DNA of 64,000 nt, taken from NCBI GenBank assembly GCA_035297145.1, contig DATGZN010000054.1, forward strand, positions 182,734 through 246,733. The letters are read 5' to 3'. A program made the translations under genes and the position numbers. The stretch is from QHXW01 sp035297145 (GTDB lineage Bacteria; Acidobacteriota; Terriglobia; Bryobacterales; Bryobacteraceae). Below the pieces are notes generated by a model. That model searched no databases. It was not told the origin of the DNA and saw only the letters and a list, made by a program, of their open reading frames with translations. This document shows, one piece after another, positions 1-9,600 of the stretch (its first letter is position 1; each line of letters starts with the position of its first letter).

Positions 1-927
1 ATTGAGCTCACCGAATTCATTGCCAACGTCAACGAACACTGATCCTGGAACCAGACCTTTGGCTGAGAGCGCATACACCGTATTGGCGCCCGTATCGGTT
101 AAGTAGAACGTGCCGTTCGCTGTGGTAGGAAAGACCGTATCGTCGGGAAACCCGGAAATCGTCTGCCCGCTAGTGCCGAGCAGCGCAACGAAGCTTTCGC
201 TTTGATTCACGGCTCCGGGGTTGTGCACAAAAACGATCTCCTGGTCAGCTTCGCCCGTCAATACCAGATCACCGTTGGGATCGAGAATCAGCGAATCGGA
301 GTCCGTGATGGTAGTGGAAGCCTGCTTGCCGGTCGCGAGGTTGGTCCCCACGAACGTCGAGTCCAGAATTCCCGCAACTTGCAGGGGAGACGTCAGTGGC
401 GTGGTGAGCTCGAGAATAACGGGATCGGTGCCGGCCGCCGGATTGGTCTCGCTGAGAAAAACATGGCCGTTCAGAAACTCGACATCGTCGAAGCCGCGGC
501 TGAGCGAATTTCCATTAGCCGTGTAGGTGCTGCCGTATGTGAAAGCCGTGGTGGCGTTGGTAGCCGGATTGATGACCGTCAAAGCCGAGTTGCCGTCGTT
601 GTTCTGAAGGGCCCAGACTTGGCCATTGGGAGCGATGCGTAACCCGTCGACGTTACCCGCGATGGTCCATGTGTGCAGGACGGAGCCCGCCGGACTGTAG
701 CGCACTACCGTGCTCGAGCCGCTGGCGCCAGCTGAATCCGCACCATTCTGGTAGGCGACCCACAATGAGCCGTCGCCGAAGACCACCGAATCCGGGGAGG
801 TGGAGGAAATCGGCGCGCCGGTCGCGAAGACCGCCGGAGTGATCGATGACGCCCGTAGGTGCACGGTGAAAAGAACCAATACACCAGCCGCCGTCACAAG
901 AAGTTTCGTCTGATTTGTAAGCTGCAT
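1..927 (-). CDS. Secreted propeller-like protein, cut by the window edge
   Basis: An open frame runs from an ATG at 927 to the left edge with no stop, so 309 N-terminal residues are visible. The first ~27 residues form a signal peptide (two Lys/Thr-rich residues, a hydrophobic run, then Ala-Ser). The mature part is rich in Gly, Thr, Asn and Ser, with recurring blocks such as DSVVFGDGSLWVAYQ and LRIAPNGQVWALQNNDG. These resemble NHL/SMP-30 type beta-propeller blades, so an extracellular propeller is inferred. A PEP-CTERM tail is possible but lies outside the window. No enzymatic motif is visible. Confidence 0.7.
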   Translation of the reverse strand, partial: MQLTNQTKLLVTAAGVLVLFTVHLRASSITPAVFATGAPISSTSPDSVVFGDGSLWVAYQNGADSAGASGSSTVVRYSPAGSVLHTWTIAGNVDGLRIAPNGQVWALQNNDGNSALTVINPATNATTAFTYGSTYTANGNSLSRGFDDVEFLNGHVFLSETNPAAGTDPVILELTTPLTSPLQVAGILDSTFVGTNLATGKQASTTITDSDSLILDPNGDLVLTGEADQEIVFVHNPGAVNQSESFVALLGTSGQTISGFPDDTVFPTTANGTFYLTDTGANTVYALSAKGLVPGSVFVDVGNEFGELN

Positions 928-1110
928 TAGCGGAGAATAACCGAGAACTGTTAATTGTGTGTGACGTTCGCGATCCAGACCGATTTATGTGTACGGCATC
1001 GGACAGATTTGTGTGCGAAAGACCACACCTTGATGATTAGCCACCGGGCCGTCGTCTGATGCGCTATGTTTGCTTCCCGCGCCAGTCGCCCGGCCCCCGA
1101 TCCTTCAAAG
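928..1110. other. Intergenic region between two minus-strand genes
   Basis: No gene is supported in these 183 bases. They separate the end of the TetR gene from the start of the secreted propeller-like protein and probably hold the latter's promoter, but no convincing -35/-10 pair stands out. Confidence 0.4.
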
Positions 1111-1743
1111 CTACCGTGACACTGGCTGTTTTGGGCCCATCCCTTCATACAGAGCCTGGATCGCCTGGGCGGCGAAGCGCAAGATCCTGGATTGGGACTG
1201 GAAGGGAAGCCTCCTGGCGATAGCGAGTTTGGCAACTCCGTGAACCAAGGACCAGGCGACGCACGCCAATGCTACCGCGTCTCCGGCCGGCAGGCTGCCT
1301 TCGCTCTGCGCGGCTTCCACAAGTTCAACCAGGACTGAGAAAGCGCGCTTGGAGGCTGCGGAAAGTTCCGGATAACGATCCGGAGCGAGGGGCCAGTCAA
1401 ACATTACCAGCAGGTGCTCGGGCGAGCGTAACGCAAACCGGACATAAGCCAGGCCGGAAGCCTGAAAGCGGCGAAGCGCCGGATTGGCTTTGCGGGCGCG
1501 AGTCGCCTTCCGCGGTTTGCCGAGCGCATCCGCCAGGCGCTCGAAGCCTTCGGTCGCCACTGCCGCCAGCAATTCATCCTTTTCGCGGAAATGACGATAA
1601 GGCGCATTGTGGGAGATGCCCGCGCGGCGTGCCACTTCGCGCAGCGTAAAGGCCGCGGGCCCCACTTCCGCTATCAGCTCGACCGCCGCCCGGAGAAGGG
1701 CAGCTTTGAGATTCCCATGGTGATAGGGCCGCTTGGCAACCAT
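1111..1743 (-). CDS. TetR/AcrR-family transcriptional repressor
   Basis: The 210-residue protein has the TetR layout: an N-terminal helix-turn-helix at about residues 27–50 (FTLREVARRAGISHNAPYRHF) and a C-terminal ligand domain of the WHG (TetR_C_33) kind. An in-frame upstream extension exists, but the ATG at 1743 starts exactly at the usual MVAKRPYHHGNLK opening and is preferred. It is divergent from the FAD oxidoreductase gene. The 90-base gap holds a consensus promoter and two palindromes that fit TetR operators, so it probably represses the oxidoreductase and perhaps itself. The ligand is unknown; a lipid or isoprenoid-like compound would fit the neighbour. Confidence 0.88.
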   Translation of the reverse strand: MVAKRPYHHGNLKAALLRAAVELIAEVGPAAFTLREVARRAGISHNAPYRHFREKDELLAAVATEGFERLADALGKPRKATRARKANPALRRFQASGLAYVRFALRSPEHLLVMFDWPLAPDRYPELSAASKRAFSVLVELVEAAQSEGSLPAGDAVALACVAWSLVHGVAKLAIARRLPFQSQSRILRFAAQAIQALYEGMGPKQPVSR

Positions 1744-1764
1744 ACGCCGAGGATAACAGAAGCA

Positions 1765-1817
1765 TGTTGACACGCGCAACATCAAGCTCTATACTTTGGA
1801 TGTGGACACTGTCAACA
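1765..1817. promoter_or_regulatory. Paired palindromic operator, probably bound by the divergent TetR protein
   Basis: At 1801–1817 an 8-1-8 palindrome, TGTGGACA-C-TGTCAACA, has a single mismatch between its arms and covers the predicted start of transcription. At 1765–1781 a second 17-base imperfect palindrome (TGTTG..CAACA) contains the exact complement of the right arm of the first (TGTTGACA) and overlaps the -35 box. The centres lie 36 bases apart. Bracketing a promoter like this is the expected arrangement for a locally acting TetR repressor; the assignment is inferred from position. Confidence 0.6.
1767..1795 (+). promoter_or_regulatory. Sigma-70 promoter of the FAD oxidoreductase gene
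   Basis: TTGACA at 1767–1772 and TATACT at 1790–1795 are separated by 17 bases, a near-consensus housekeeping promoter pointing into the gene that starts at 1835. Transcription would begin near 1802, inside the operator described next. Confidence 0.75.
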
Positions 1818-1834
1818 CTGAGGAGAATGCCGCG

Positions 1835-3529
1835 ATGAGAATTACGAGCTACCACCAGGCAAATGTTGAGGACACGTTCGACGCGATCGTGATCGGGAGC
1901 GGCATAGGCGGCTTAACAGCGGCCTCCCTTCTGGCCCGCCACGCCGGCCAGCGCGTTCTGGTGCTCGAGCGTCATTACACGCCCGGCGGTTTCACCCATG
2001 TGTTCCACCGGCCGGGCTATCAGTGGGACGTGGGGGTCCATTACATCGGTCAGGTGAACGATCCGGCTTCCCCGATTCGCGCCACCTTTGATCATCTGAC
2101 CGATGGGCGGCTTCAATGGCACGCCATGCCCGACATTTACGATCGTGTCATTCTTGGCGGCCGCGAATACGAGTTCCTGAGCGGCACGGAGCGCCTTCGC
2201 GACCGGCTCAAGGAGTACTTCCCATCGGAAGGGCCGGCAATTGACGGCTACTTTCGCGCGGTCCGGAGCTGCGCCCGGTCGACCGGTCTCTTCTTTGCGG
2301 CAAAGGCCGTTCCGGGGCCAATTGAGCGAGTTGCCGGGCCGCTCATGCGCGCCCCTTTCCTGCGCCACGCCCGGCGAACCACCGCGGAAACGCTCGCTGG
2401 GCTGGGCTGCAGCCGCGAGCTGGCAGGCGTTCTCGCTGCTCAGTGGGGAAATTACGGGCTTCCTCCCGGGCGCAGCAGTTTCGGCATGCACGCCATCGTT
2501 GCAGCGCACTACTTCAACGGTGCCGCTTATCCCGTTGGCGGCGCGGGTGCGATTCTCGAAACCATGCTCCCGGCCATTGAAGCAGCCGGCGGCAAGCTGC
2601 TGGTGAGCGCCGATGTCAAGGAAGTGCTCCTCGACAACCACGGCCGCACGATCGGCGTGCGCATGCAGGACGGCCGCGAGTTTCGTGCCGCCACGGTGAT
2701 CAGCGATGCCGGCGCAGCGAATACCTACCGGCACCTGCTTCCGCAACTCGGCCGCGAAACGCAAGATGTGATGCAGAAGATCGACCGAATTCCGCCATCG
2801 ATGGCCCACATCTCTCTGTACGTTGGTCTCAAATCCACCAGCGAAGAGCTCGGAATCTCTCCCGCGAATCTCTGGATCTGCCCCGGCGCCGATCATGACG
2901 CCAATGTTTCCAAGTCGGAAGCCTCGTGCAACGAACCCTTGCCGGTGGTGTTTATCTCGTTTCCATCCGCCAAGGATCCCGCTTTCAGCAGCCGCTATCC
3001 TGGACGCGCCACGATCGAGGTAGTCGCGCCCGCCCCGTTTGCCTGGTTTGAAAAGTGGGCGGAGACGCGCTGGAAACACCGCGGAGTGGAGTACGACCAA
3101 TTGAAGGCCGACCTGGCCGACCGTCTCAAGAGCGAACTAGAAAACGCAGTGCCCCAGGTACGCGGCAAGATCGACTACTGCGAGCTTTCCACGCCGCTCT
3201 CAACGCTCGCCTTCACCAACTACCAAAGGGGTGAAATCTATGGTTTGGCGCATGTGCCGGAGCGGTTCCGCCTGAAATGCCTTGGACCGCGCACTCCCGT
3301 GCTGGGCCTGTATCTCACGGGCGCGGACGTCACCACGGCTGGAGTCACCGGCGCAATGATGGGAGGCGTAGTCTCGGCTTCGGCGATCCTGAGGCGCAAC
3401 CTGATGTCAGTCGTCACGAAAGGAATCTCGCCGAACGGAATGCACAGAGTGGACAAGAGGCTCAGCGCTCTGATGGACACGTCGCGCCGGGCTTCTTGTG
3501 ACTGCCCATGTACTGAAGATATTCGATGA
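1835..3529 (+). CDS. FAD-dependent oxidoreductase, phytoene desaturase/retinol saturase-like
   Basis: The 564-residue flavoprotein opens with an FAD-binding Rossmann fold, G21-x-G23-x-x-G26 (VIGSGIGG), followed by VLERHYTPGGFTHVF. Near the C-terminus is the second FAD contact, GLYLTGADVTTAGVTGAMMGG. This arrangement marks the phytoene dehydrogenase/all-trans-retinol 13,14-reductase group, which desaturates or saturates polyenes; the substrate here cannot be read. A TTG at 1796 is possible, but the ATG at 1835 has GAGGAG about nine bases upstream. It is divergent from a TetR gene and its last 68 bases overlap a convergent cytochrome c gene. Confidence 0.82.
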   Translation: MRITSYHQANVEDTFDAIVIGSGIGGLTAASLLARHAGQRVLVLERHYTPGGFTHVFHRPGYQWDVGVHYIGQVNDPASPIRATFDHLTDGRLQWHAMPDIYDRVILGGREYEFLSGTERLRDRLKEYFPSEGPAIDGYFRAVRSCARSTGLFFAAKAVPGPIERVAGPLMRAPFLRHARRTTAETLAGLGCSRELAGVLAAQWGNYGLPPGRSSFGMHAIVAAHYFNGAAYPVGGAGAILETMLPAIEAAGGKLLVSADVKEVLLDNHGRTIGVRMQDGREFRAATVISDAGAANTYRHLLPQLGRETQDVMQKIDRIPPSMAHISLYVGLKSTSEELGISPANLWICPGADHDANVSKSEASCNEPLPVVFISFPSAKDPAFSSRYPGRATIEVVAPAPFAWFEKWAETRWKHRGVEYDQLKADLADRLKSELENAVPQVRGKIDYCELSTPLSTLAFTNYQRGEIYGLAHVPERFRLKCLGPRTPVLGLYLTGADVTTAGVTGAMMGGVVSASAILRRNLMSVVTKGISPNGMHRVDKRLSALMDTSRRASCDCPCTEDIR

Positions 3530-4280
3530 TGGCTTGGATGTCGTTCCCGGGCATGGCATGAAAATCGGGCATTTTAGTTCCCGCCCTGATACTGCTGGCG
3601 TTGGCAATAAACCGGCTCAGAAAGCCAGGATTCCAATACTGCGTTACACTGCACGGAGAATTCAGTTCCGGGCCAAGTGTGCCTCCGACTCCGTTAATGG
3701 CGTGGCACTTCAAGCAGTTCCTCACGAAAAGGTCGAAACCGGATCTCCGCGAATCGTCAGGAACGGCAGCGCCCAAGACATCGGCCGAGGACGCCAACTC
3801 AATAGCAACTATTTGATAGGGCCATGGGTATTCTTCTAGGTCGCCCGGAGGCGAAACCCATACCAAGTAGCTGGGCGCCGGAGTCGAAGTCTGCCCGATT
3901 GCCGGCAATAGCTCCCAATTCTTTCCCGGCGGAGCACCCAAGTCACGGACGGCAATTAATCCCTCGCCTTTCAGCGCGCGCGACAGTGGCATGATCGGAG
4001 CATAGCCGTCCTTACAGCGGAAGCGCACATACACATCCGATTCCGGATGACCGGCGTAGCTGAGCTCCTTGAACAAATCGCGCAGCCAGAAGCCCTGATA
4101 TCGCTGCTTTCGCTTGTAGACGGGATCGTCCACTTCAACGGAGCCCAGCGGATGCCGCTTCTGCATCTGGGCTAGCGATTCGTCACTTATCGGACAGACC
4201 GCCAAGGGCGCCCCTGCCGCAGTGACACACGATGCGGGCATCAGAACGGATATCACCGCAATCCAGCCCATTCCACTCAT
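3462..4280 (-). CDS. Periplasmic c-type cytochrome with an N-terminal molybdopterin-fold-like domain
   Basis: The ATG at 4280 gives a 272-residue protein with a 22–24 residue signal peptide (MSGMGWIAVISVLMPASC...). The middle part, with FRCKDGYAPIMPL, a Trp-containing segment and PSYLVWVSP, resembles the sulfite-oxidase-type molybdopterin-binding fold, but no cofactor-ligating Cys is obvious. The C-terminal ~85 residues are a class I cytochrome c: C189-x-x-C192-H193 (CLKCH) and a likely distal Met near 237 (TKMPDF). It would carry electrons in the periplasm. Its 3' end overlaps the convergent FAD gene by 68 bases. The partner dehydrogenase is not evident. Confidence 0.72.
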   Translation of the reverse strand: MSGMGWIAVISVLMPASCVTAAGAPLAVCPISDESLAQMQKRHPLGSVEVDDPVYKRKQRYQGFWLRDLFKELSYAGHPESDVYVRFRCKDGYAPIMPLSRALKGEGLIAVRDLGAPPGKNWELLPAIGQTSTPAPSYLVWVSPPGDLEEYPWPYQIVAIELASSADVLGAAVPDDSRRSGFDLFVRNCLKCHAINGVGGTLGPELNSPCSVTQYWNPGFLSRFIANASSIRAGTKMPDFHAMPGNDIQAIIEYLQYMGSHKKPGATCPSER

Positions 4281-4977
4281 GCTTCGTCCCCGCCGATCTC
4301 CTGTCGGGGCCATCGGCGAGAGACACTCCTGTGGCCCGAAGCTCGTACCAACCGGGATAGGCATATCGCGTTGCATGAGTATATCTCGTTCAACATTGAA
4401 CAACGCGGTTTCTTTTGCTACCGACAATGTTCGTTGACGCCGTCGGGGTGGGATTAGGCGCGAATACGCGCAGCATTCGGCACAGATCGATCGACGATGG
4501 TTACCTAGAAGATTACCGGATGAGAACTCTTTTTTTGTCCCGACCGAATCAGGGAACGCTGAGCGCGGCGCTAGCGGTCGTGTATCGAAAAGAGCGGACG
4601 TGTGATCACCGGTCTTGAAGCGCGTTGCGCCGCCGAACTCGGTACGTGCGGCTCCGCGATGGGCTCTGAGGGGGATCCTCCCCGCGCTTTGAGAAAATCA
4701 ATCGATAAAGGGATGGCGCCGAACAAAGCCGGCCGGCATGTCAACTATCTGGAAATTCACGAAGGGGATGTGCTGGCGGACGAAATGCAACCAGTCCTGC
4801 GTTACGGAGCGTCGCTGTTCGCGCGAAAATCAACATCTCCGGATCCTGCTGTTATTCATTCGCTGACATAGACACTCGCGGTCCCTGCTAAAGCAATAAC
4901 TTCCTTCACAAAAGATTTCCTCGCACCGTTACAGTTTTCGCCAACCTTTTCCGCCCTAAAAGATGAGGGCACCTGAC
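4281..4977. other. Long intergenic stretch without a recognisable gene
   Basis: Nearly 700 bases separate the cytochrome gene from the BTRD1 protein. A plus-strand frame at 4602–4871 could encode 89 residues, but it has no clear ribosome-binding site, matches no family I recognise, and its composition looks non-coding. The last 120 bases are AT-richer and probably contain the promoter of the downstream gene. It may be decayed coding sequence, but I cannot identify the parent. Confidence 0.35.
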
Positions 4978-6555
4978 ATGACGACAACAATTGAGATTAA
5001 CCGCCAACACGGCGCAATTCGGAGGCGACCTGGCTTTCTGCCTAACATGCAGAAAATTAGCAGGTTGTCAGTATTGATCGGCTTCTGTATCCTTGGCCTG
5101 CTGGCAAGCGGCCAACCCGCCTGTGCTCAACCGCTGCAATACCACGGCGGCCCGGTTCTCGAAACGTTCGAGATTTACCCGCTCTACTACGGCACCTGGA
5201 GTGAGGGCGACATGAATTCCCAGCAGGAGTTTCTGGTCAATCTCGCCGCTTACATGTCAGGGAAGGATGCGCCTGCAGGTTCGCAGCCGATGATGAAGCA
5301 GTACGGCGTCAACCAGGCCACGGTAGCGGCGGCTGCAACCGCGAGTCCCCACGCGGCTCCCATCACGCTGACGCGCGCCGACGTCCTGAGCATCATTAAG
5401 AAGAATCAAACGGCTGGAATCCTTCCGGCTTTTGGCCCTCACAGGCTGATCATGGTGTTCCCGGCACACGGTTTCACATTGGACAGTTGCGAGGGATGCG
5501 GGTACCACACTTCAGAATCGACCTCTGCCTTCTGGTCAGTCGTTCCGGCGGATGTTGGCCCGACTCTGGCACTCGTAACGGCGCACGAAGTATTCGAAGC
5601 CTCCGCCGATCCGGCTGTCAGCAGTTTTCAAGGATGGGACGAGGCGGTGGACCAGTGTGACAACGCAACTTCGATCACCCTATCTTTCGGGCAGATCCCG
5701 CCCGCAACCGACAACACCAATGCCGGCGCCTGCTCGACCACAGGGTACACAAGCCTCAACGAAATACAGGTGTACGGCTCGACTCTAACGAATCTCCAGA
5801 CACAGTACAACTCGTTGTGGCCCGCCGGCTGGCGGCTTTACATTCTGCAAGCGTACGTGACGTCCGGCGGCCAGGTGCTCTACAACGCGGTGTGGCGGCC
5901 TGCGGGGAACACACCCGAGATTCAGGTCTACGGCTGGACGTTTGCAGCTTACAAAGCCCAATATGACACGTTATGGAAGCAAGGCTGGCGTATTTATATC
6001 CTCGACGCTTACGTGCTGGAGGATGGCTCGGTGCGCTACAACGCTGTCTGGCGCCAAGGGAATCTGAGCGAAACACAGGACTACGGAGTCAGCTATTCGC
6101 AATACCGCAACGACTACAACGCGCTGTGGCCGAGCAACTGGCGTCTCTACATTCTGCAATCCTATGTTGTGCCGGATAGCAGCAATCCCGCTGGCGACGT
6201 GCTTTACGACGCGGTTTGGCGGCCGGGAGATTCCGGCGAGATCCAGGATTACGGAGTCAGCTATTCGCAATACCGGAGCGACTATAACACCCTCTGGACC
6301 GAAGGCTGGCGGCTTTATGGTCTGCAATCGTATGTGATGTTCGATGGCACGGTGCAGTACAACGCCGTCTGGCGCCCGGGAAATCACGGTGAAATCCAGG
6401 ATTACGGCGTCACCTATGCGCAATTCCGGAGCGACTACAACACCTATTGGGCGGAAGGCTGGCGCCTGTACATTCTTCAAACCTACGTAGCGCCGGGCGG
6501 CGCCGTCTATTACAACGCAGTCTGGCGGCAAGGCACGGTCGATCGGCCCCTGTAA
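4978..6555 (+). CDS. Secreted protein with five C-terminal BTRD1-type repeats
   Basis: The 525-residue product has an internal signal peptide (from the Met at 5047: MQKISRLSVLIGFCILGLL...ACAQ). Its N-terminal region of ~240 residues resembles EXORDIUM/phosphate-induced-like secreted proteins (YHGGPVLETFEIYPLYYG) and carries H203-E-V-F-E207-A, a possible metal-binding HExxE motif. From residue ~262 come five tandem ~51–56 residue repeats, each with E-[IT]-Q-[VD]-YG, LWxxxWRLYIL and YNAVWR, matching bacterial tandem repeat domain 1. The chosen ATG has GAGGG eight bases upstream; 4963 is an alternative. Extracellular binding or hydrolysis is plausible. A relic of a second copy lies at 11461. Confidence 0.75.
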   Translation: MTTTIEINRQHGAIRRRPGFLPNMQKISRLSVLIGFCILGLLASGQPACAQPLQYHGGPVLETFEIYPLYYGTWSEGDMNSQQEFLVNLAAYMSGKDAPAGSQPMMKQYGVNQATVAAAATASPHAAPITLTRADVLSIIKKNQTAGILPAFGPHRLIMVFPAHGFTLDSCEGCGYHTSESTSAFWSVVPADVGPTLALVTAHEVFEASADPAVSSFQGWDEAVDQCDNATSITLSFGQIPPATDNTNAGACSTTGYTSLNEIQVYGSTLTNLQTQYNSLWPAGWRLYILQAYVTSGGQVLYNAVWRPAGNTPEIQVYGWTFAAYKAQYDTLWKQGWRIYILDAYVLEDGSVRYNAVWRQGNLSETQDYGVSYSQYRNDYNALWPSNWRLYILQSYVVPDSSNPAGDVLYDAVWRPGDSGEIQDYGVSYSQYRSDYNTLWTEGWRLYGLQSYVMFDGTVQYNAVWRPGNHGEIQDYGVTYAQFRSDYNTYWAEGWRLYILQTYVAPGGAVYYNAVWRQGTVDRPL

Positions 6556-6637
6556 TAATTCTTGTCGACGGCGGTCGCGGGATAGTCAAGCCAGTCTTGA
6601 CTCAGCCCATCGGCCGCCTGAAGGCTTCAACGGCGTC

Positions 6638-9600
6638 TCAGAACAAGAACTTCATCCCCAACTGTAAAATGCGCGGGTTATGCGCCCCGCTCGGCCTCAG
6701 GAAGTTGATATTGGCGAGGCAACTTGCATCTCCCGCGGAGAAACCTGATCCGCCGAAGCAGCTCGTGCCTCCATTGACGCCATTCCATTGCGTGTGATTG
6801 AAGATGTTGAAACCCTCCGCGCGGAATTCGAAGCTCTTGCTCTCCCGGATATGGAAGTATTTGAACAGGCCCAAGTCGAATTGGGTCCGCTGCGGAATAT
6901 TTAGAGCGTTGCGCTGGGCCGTACCGAACGTTAAGCCTTGTGGCGCGGCGAATGCGGCCGGATTGAACAGAAGGGGGCCAATCACACCGGGAACATTCTG
7001 CTGCGTAACCGCGTTGGGATTACCGGTGATGTCTAGATAAGATCCCGTGCCCGTTCCATTGCCCACCCCGGCGTTAAAAAGCCCGTCGCTGACACTGAAC
7101 GGAGTCCCTTTCTGGAAGGTGGTGAGACCGGAGATCTGCCAACCGCCTAGCAGCTTGTGGCTCATGCCGGTTTTGGTGAAGAACGGCAGGTCGTAGACGT
7201 AGCCGATATTCAGGATCTGGCGCTGGTCGAAATTTGAGCTGGCGTATGTTTGCTTCAGGTTGTAGGAATTCACGAAGGTGCCATCGTAACGGTCCGAGGA
7301 ATCGTCGAGGGAGTGACTCCAGGTGTAGGCCAAGTCGAAGCTCAGCGCCCCAACGTGCCGGTGTACGGCCACTTGCGCCGAATTGTAGTTCGAGTTGGCC
7401 TGCGGAAATAGTCCCGTGATGGTGCCGAAGCCGCGGTACTGAAGGTAGGGCGCGGGGCTGTTGCCACAAGCAGTGCCAAACTGTATGGCTGCCGCGCCGG
7501 TCGGAGCCACGCCATTGACGGTACCGCTGCTGCAGTCCGCTTGCGTCATCGCCTGTCCTGGCCGATAAGGATTCTGCGAAGCACTGATTGGGTAGAGCTG
7601 ATTGATGTCGCTCTGCAACGAAAGATGCGTGCCTTTGCTGCCCACGTAAGCCACCGTAACGATGGTGCCCTTGGACACCTCGCGCTGAAGGCTCAGGTTC
7701 CACTGCTGCACGTAAGGCCAGCGTTCCTTCGTAGGAATCGCGTTGACGTTCAGCGGAAATGCAACACCGCCGCCACCTATGTTGTTATATCCGACGATGT
7801 CGTACTGGGTTCCCGTCAGCACCAACGGCGGGCTCCCTTCGAGCGACTCGGTGTTGCCTTCGTTGCCGTTCGTGTGCTCGAAAAAGACACCGTAACCGCC
7901 GCGAATGGAGGATTTGCCGTCACCGAACGGGTCGAACGCGAACCCGGCGCGCGGAGCGGGGTTGAACAAATGGCCGATCGCGCAGCCCGCCGGCACGCCA
8001 TTCACGCCACAGTGAACGAGTCCGGTGTACGGATTGCCGGAATTGGGAATAATGGCGCCGGCCTGGCCCGTGACCGAACCGGTGATATCGATCTGCGGCG
8101 CTGCGGAAGACTGATACGCCGTGGGATCGAAGTTATAGGCCTGATGCTGTATCTCGCGATAGGTTCCAAACAGACTCAAGCGCATCCCCATGTTCAGCGT
8201 GAGCCTCCTGGTAATGTGCCAGTCGTCCTGGAAGTAAGGTTCCACAATCTTGTAGCGGTTGTAGTACTTCGTTTTCAGATTGGCCTGCGTGTAAGACTGG
8301 ATGTCGCCGTTCAGGAAATCGGCGAAGGAATTGCCGGTGCTTACCGGCGACGTGTTGCTGAAGTTCAGGATGCCCTGGACGTACGGGCTATTCTGCTCAT
8401 TTTTCTCCGCCAAAACGAGATAAGCTCCGAAGTACAGGTTGTGACCGCCCATGATCTTGGTCAGTTGGTCCTTGTACGTGTAGGTGGGGTTCGCGTTGTT
8501 CCAGGGGAAGTATCCGGTGTCCATCTTGAAGCCGCCGGTATCGTAGTTGATTCCTCCACTCCCGCTTACGGCCGGTAACAGACCGCCGAAGCCGTTGTTG
8601 TACAGGCCGGTCATGGTCATGCTCGACGGCCGCTGTGTGGGGCCGACGGCGTCCAGATAAATGTGATCGGTAGTGTAACTGAACGTAAATTCATTCAACA
8701 GCGTAGGCGAGATGTTAGCCGTCATGCCAAATACGTCACTGACGCCAGGGCCCACGAAATTTGTGGTTATGGTGGGATAATCGGCGCCGTTGCCCCATAG
8801 CGGTGTGGGCGTGATGGTATTCCAGGAATCATGAATGTAGTGGCCGAAAATCCTTACTCTGTCGCTGAAGTTGTGATCCACTCGAACCAACTCTTCGCGC
8901 CAGTGCGTGGGCTGGGCGGGAGCCGCATTGAAGTAATTGTTGGGTCCGTTGGCCTGCGGCATCAGCGTCAGGATGGCCGCGGCATTGGGATCGACGGGAA
9001 CCATATTGTTCGGGAAATACGAGCCGGTCTTTTGATTCACGGGACAATCCGGGAATCCGCTCTTGTTCACCGCAGAACCCACGGCGGGGCACACGTCCGA
9101 AAAGTTTCCACCCCGTTCGGCGGCCGTAGGTACCTGAATGTTGAACGTCTGCCCAGGGATGATCTCCCGGCGCCAGTCCTCGGACCAGAAGAAGAATGTT
9201 TTTTCTTTCTTCGTATTGTAAAAGTGAGGAATGTAGAGGGGACCTCCAAGAGTGAAACCGAAGTCATTCTTCTTGTACTCGGGAACTGTCGACTGGAAGA
9301 AGCCTCGCGCATTGAAGTCGTTATTGCGGACGAACTCAAACAGATCACCGTGGAATTCCTTGCCTCCGGATTTGGTAACCGTCTCAACCGTGCCCGAGGC
9401 GTTGCGCCCGTACTGCGCGCCGTAATTGGAGGTCAAAACCTTGACTTCGGCGATGGCGTCCACATTGGGATAGACATTCAGCCCGTTGTTACTGCCGTTG
9501 TCCATGTTGTCGCCACCGTCCATCTCCCAATTGTTGTATTCGGTGCGGCCTCCGTTCATGCTCATCCCGACATTTCCCATGATCCCGACCGTGCCCTCAT

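Noticed and set aside
1913..3100. Long minus-strand open frame opposite the FAD oxidoreductase
   Set aside because: It mirrors the codon structure of the plus-strand gene, has no start signal and matches no family; high GC makes such antisense frames common.
4602..4871. Possible 89-residue gene upstream of the BTRD1 protein
   Set aside because: No start signal, no family and non-coding-like composition; kept only as part of the intergenic description.
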